A stretch of DNA of 38,406 nt, taken from contig SHZF01000043.1 of the NCBI GenBank assembly GCA_009692425.1, positions 1 through 38,406 of the forward strand, in the 5' to 3' direction. This DNA is from Myxococcales bacterium. Its GTDB lineage: Bacteria > Myxococcota_A > UBA9042. The notes under the pieces are model-generated. The model made no database searches. It saw only the letters and a list, made by a program, of their open reading frames with translations, and had not been told where the DNA came from. Of the stretch, positions 35,774 to 38,406 are shown one piece after another; the first letter of the stretch is position 1, and each line of letters opens with the position of its first letter. The translations under genes and the position numbers were made by a program.

Positions 35774-35881
35774 CCGCCCGCGTGTCTCCCCTTCCCTGCC
35801 CGCGCAACCTCGCGGCGACCGACTGCACCTTCCGTCGATTGCCCGCCCTGCGTCGCCCCACCCTCCCGCATCGGTACCAAC

Positions 35882-37186
35882 ATGCCCCGCAAGCCCGCAG
35901 CCTCCGCGACGCCCGCCGCCCCCTCGGCCGGCGATGTGATGAACCTAAACGATCTCAAGCACATGAAGATGGTCGACCTTGTCAGCCTGGCGCACGAGTT
36001 GGGCATGGACGATGCCGCTGCGATGCACCGGCAGGACCTCATCTTCGGGTTGCTGCAGGCGCAGACCAGCCGCGAAGGCGCCATCTTCTCCGAGGGCGTG
36101 CTGCAGGTGCTGCCCGACGGCTACGGCTTCTTGCGCTCGCCGGACTACAACTACTTCCCCGGTTCTGACGACATCTACGTCAGTCCGTCGCAGATCCGGC
36201 GCTTCGGCCTGCGCAACGGCGACACGATCTCGGGTGAAATCCGGCCGCCCAAGGAGGGCGAGCGCTACTTTGCCCTGCTCAAGGTCGACGAGATCAACTT
36301 CGAGGACCCGGAGCGCGCCAAGAGCAAGATTCTCTTCGACAACCTGACGCCGCTGTACCCCGAAGAGCGGCTGCGCCTGGAGTACACGCCCAAGAGCTAC
36401 ACGACGCGGATCATCGACCTGCTGTGCCCGCAAGGCAAAGGCCAGCGCACGCTGATCGTCGCGCCGCCGCGCACGGGCAAAACCGTTTTGTTGCAGGAGA
36501 TCGCCCACGCCGTTGCTGCCAACCACAAGGAGGTCTACCTCATCGTGCTGCTTATCGACGAGCGGCCCGAAGAAGTGACGGACATGCAGCGCACGGTTCA
36601 CGGCGAAGTCGTGTCGTCCACGTTCGACGAACCGGCGTCGCGCCACGTGCAGGTCGCTGAAATGGTGATCGAAAAGGCCAAGCGACTGGTCGAACACGGC
36701 CGCGACGTCGTGATCCTGCTCGACTCCATCACCCGGCTGGCGCGCGCCTACAACACCGTGGTGCCGCCGTCTGGCAAGATCCTGTCGGGCGGCGTCGACA
36801 GCAACGCGCTGCACAAGCCCAAGCGCTTCTTCGGCGCGGCGCGCAACATCGAGGAGGGCGGCTCGCTGACGATCATCGGCACGGCGCTGGTCGATACCGG
36901 CAGCCGCATGGACGAGGTGATCTTCGAGGAGTTCAAGGGCACCGGCAACTGCGAAATCCACCTCGATCGCAAGCTGATGGAGAAGCGCATCTACCCGTGC
37001 CTCGACGTCAACAAGTCTGGTACCCGCAAGGAAGACCTCCTGATGGACGAGCGCACGCTCAACCGCGTGTGGCTGCTGCGCCAGTTGCTCCACCCGCTGA
37101 ACGTCATCGACTCGATGGAGTTCTTGCTGGACAAGATTCGCAAGTACGAGACAAACGACATGTTCCTCAACGGCATGAACCAGTAA
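35882..37186 (+). CDS. rho: Transcription termination factor Rho
   Basis: A 434-residue hexameric RNA-dependent ATPase. The N-terminal Rho_N region ([22 protein letters not shown], about 20-60) is followed by the cold-shock-like RNA-binding domain ([16 protein letters not shown] and [16 protein letters not shown]) and the ATPase core: Walker [24 protein letters not shown], Walker [17 protein letters not shown], the Q- and R-loop region [20 protein letters not shown] and the [15 protein letters not shown] segment. All motor residues look intact. ATG 35882 lacks a ribosome site; ATG 35939 gives a more usual N-terminus, and GTG 35555 would add 109 residues including the 12-unit repeat. The start therefore remains open. 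The epimerase gene follows after 17 bases. Confidence 0.96.
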   Translation: MPRKPAASATPAAPSAGDVMNLNDLKHMKMVDLVSLAHELGMDDAAAMHRQDLIFGLLQAQTSREGAIFSEGVLQVLPDGYGFLRSPDYNYFPGSDDIYVSPSQIRRFGLRNGDTISGEIRPPKEGERYFALLKVDEINFEDPERAKSKILFDNLTPLYPEERLRLEYTPKSYTTRIIDLLCPQGKGQRTLIVAPPRTGKTVLLQEIAHAVAANHKEVYLIVLLIDERPEEVTDMQRTVHGEVVSSTFDEPASRHVQVAEMVIEKAKRLVEHGRDVVILLDSITRLARAYNTVVPPSGKILSGGVDSNALHKPKRFFGAARNIEEGGSLTIIGTALVDTGSRMDEVIFEEFKGTGNCEIHLDRKLMEKRIYPCLDVNKSGTRKEDLLMDERTLNRVWLLRQLLHPLNVIDSMEFLLDKIRKYETNDMFLNGMNQ

Positions 37187-37203
37187 CCGCGCGGATCGGA
37201 CTC

Positions 37204-38142
37204 ATGGCACGCATCGTCGTCACCGGCGGGGCCGGATTCATCGGCTCCAGCTTGGCCCACGCGTTGGCCGATCGCGGCGACGGCGTGCGCGTCGTCGATG
37301 ACTTCAGCACCGGGCGGCACGTCAACCTGCGCGGGCTCGAGGGACGCGTCGAGGTGTTCGAAGGCGACATTCGCGATGCGAACCTGCTCGACAGGGCGTG
37401 CGCGGGGGCCGATTTCGTGTTCCATGAGGCGGCGCTGCCCAGTGTCGCGCGCTCGGTCGAGGACCCGTTTGCGTCGCACGACGTCAACGCGAACGGCACA
37501 CTGCAGGTGCTCGAAGCGGCACGGCGGGCGGGTGTCAAACGGCTCGTGTACGCGGCGTCGTCGTCGGCCTACGGCGAGACGCTCGTACAGCCCAAGGTCG
37601 AGACGATGGTGTCGTGCCCCATCAGCCCGTATGGCGTACAGAAGTTGATGGGCGAGCTGTACTGCAAGGTGTGGACGCACGTGTACGGGCTGCCGTGCGT
37701 GGCGCTGCGCTACTTCAACGTGTTCGGGCCGCGCCAGGCGCCGGACAGCGAGTATGCTGCGGTGATCCCGCGCTTCATCACCGCCTTGCAGCACGGACGG
37801 GCTCCGACGCTGTTCGGCGACGGCGCCCAGACCCGCGACTTCTGCTACATCGCCAACGTCGTCGAGGCGAACCTGAAGGCCCTCGACGCCCCGGCCGCGC
37901 CCGGCCACGTGTACAACGTCGCGTGCGGCGAGCGCTGGTCGCTGCTGCAGGTGGTCGCGATGCTCAACAGCATCCTCGGCACGGACATCGCGCCTTGCCA
38001 TGCCTCGGGGCGCGTCGGCGACATCCGCGACAGCCTCGCCGACATCGGGGCCGCGCGGCGCGACCTCGGCTATGCGGCTGGCGTGGGCTTCGAAGAGGGC
38101 CTGCGCCGCACCGTGCAGTGGTACGCGGAACATCCAAACTGA
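37204..38142 (+). CDS. NAD-dependent epimerase/dehydratase, UDP-hexose 4-epimerase type
   Basis: A 312-residue extended SDR protein. The NAD-binding TGGAGFIGS is at about 7-15, followed by VVDDFSTGRHVNL, GDIRD, the serine motif ASSSAYGE and the catalytic tyrosine-lysine pair SPYGVQK (YxxxK). Later segments are RYFNVFGPRQAP, GDGAQTRDFCYI and the C-terminal YNVACGE. The pattern is that of UDP-glucose/UDP-N-acetylglucosamine 4-epimerases (GalE/WbpP group), which supply sugars for surface polysaccharides. The start ATG 37204 is 17 bases after rho, so cotranscription is likely. It may feed the DUF2723 and polysaccharide paths, but that link is speculative. Confidence 0.9.
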   Translation: MARIVVTGGAGFIGSSLAHALADRGDGVRVVDDFSTGRHVNLRGLEGRVEVFEGDIRDANLLDRACAGADFVFHEAALPSVARSVEDPFASHDVNANGTLQVLEAARRAGVKRLVYAASSSAYGETLVQPKVETMVSCPISPYGVQKLMGELYCKVWTHVYGLPCVALRYFNVFGPRQAPDSEYAAVIPRFITALQHGRAPTLFGDGAQTRDFCYIANVVEANLKALDAPAAPGHVYNVACGERWSLLQVVAMLNSILGTDIAPCHASGRVGDIRDSLADIGAARRDLGYAAGVGFEEGLRRTVQWYAEHPN

Positions 38143-38169
38143 CCTGGACCCACGGGCGTGCCGGCAGCG

Positions 38170-38364
38170 CTAGCGTGCGGCCGCGGGGGCCGGGTTGGCC
38201 GCTGCTGGGTCCGGCACCCCAGCAGGCACACTTGCGGGCGGCGCCGCGGCGGCACGGGTGCGCTCCCGCAGCGCCTTGACGTGCTCTGGAGCCGCACCGG
38301 CCGACGAGGGTGCCAGCAAGGCAGCCAAGAGCAGCGCGGGTGGAGCGCGCACCTTCCACACCAT
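38170..38364 (-). CDS. Small secreted Ala/Pro-rich protein
   Basis: A 64-residue product from ATG 38364 (GTG 38367 also opens it) with GAGG upstream. It has a signal peptide (VRAPPALLLAALLAPSSAGA), then EHVKALRERTR, a charged helix, and an Ala/Pro-rich end. The family is unknown. It is convergent with the epimerase gene, separated by 27 bases. Confidence 0.5.
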   Translation of the reverse strand: MVWKVRAPPALLLAALLAPSSAGAAPEHVKALRERTRAAAAPPASVPAGVPDPAAANPAPAAAR

Positions 38365-38406
38365 CACCGTCCCCTCGGCTTCGGCAACGGTCGTGGCCGG
38401 CGCCTG

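Larger units (their letters stand above)
35393..35881 (+). other. rho leader region
   Basis: No separate gene in these 489 bases. Contents: promoter at 35451-35479, GTG 35555, the 18-bp array at 35558-35773 and a C-rich stretch to ATG 35882. The frame of rho is open from 35555, so the leader could be untranslated or code for an N-terminal extension of 109 residues. Confidence 0.7.

Overview
The window is about 68% GC and looks like a chromosomal segment of a Myxococcota-type (former Deltaproteobacteria) bacterium. The basis is an AgmX/PglI-type envelope protein with its small secreted partner, a PEGA-domain protein beside a kelch-like lipoprotein, many lipobox proteins, very high GC3, and several families mainly seen in that group. 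I cannot name a genus. Most lines of this conclusion rest on remembered family signatures; no search was run.

Layout. (1) Bases 1-2593 are an accessory strip of lower GC. It has the last codons of an upstream gene, three copies of a 79-bp direct repeat, one small cassette-like gene with a frameshift, and two paralogous higBA toxin-antitoxin modules, each with its own consensus-like promoter. (2) 2594-8236, minus strand: a tight gene run uvrD/pcrA - moaD-moaE fusion - DUF6918-like - ychF - mrr. (3) 8355-12350: a CPBP membrane protease and a putative esterase (plus), a possible coupled pair of small envelope proteins (minus), and a HEAT-like conserved protein (plus). (4) 12357-19320, minus: one long operon read from a near-consensus promoter at 19438-19466. 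It encodes a small secreted protein, AgmX-like protein, TPR lipoprotein, two EutN/CcmL microcompartment vertex proteins, class II aldolase, a 5'-nucleotidase-like lipoprotein and a broken Cys-rich lipoprotein. (5) 19523-21981, minus: selA translationally coupled to a KamB-like P-loop protein. (6) 22091-23926: ABC exporter. (7) 24059-33403, minus: an operon from a textbook promoter at 33439-33467 carrying PEGA protein, kelch-like lipoprotein, DUF2723 membrane protein, NERD-helicase, HEAT lipoprotein, a small coupled ORF and a nitronate monooxygenase-like enzyme. (8) 33527-38142, plus: a conserved large protein, rho with a remarkable 12-unit 18-bp repeat upstream, and a sugar-nucleotide epimerase. 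A small secreted protein (minus) closes the window.

The points most worth a second look are: the C/U-rich tandem array in the rho leader, which is open and in frame with rho; the orphan pair of microcompartment vertex proteins with an aldolase inside an AgmX operon; the KamB-like/SelA pair without an aminomutase in sight; and the repeat-bounded cassette strip with twin higBA modules at the left end.
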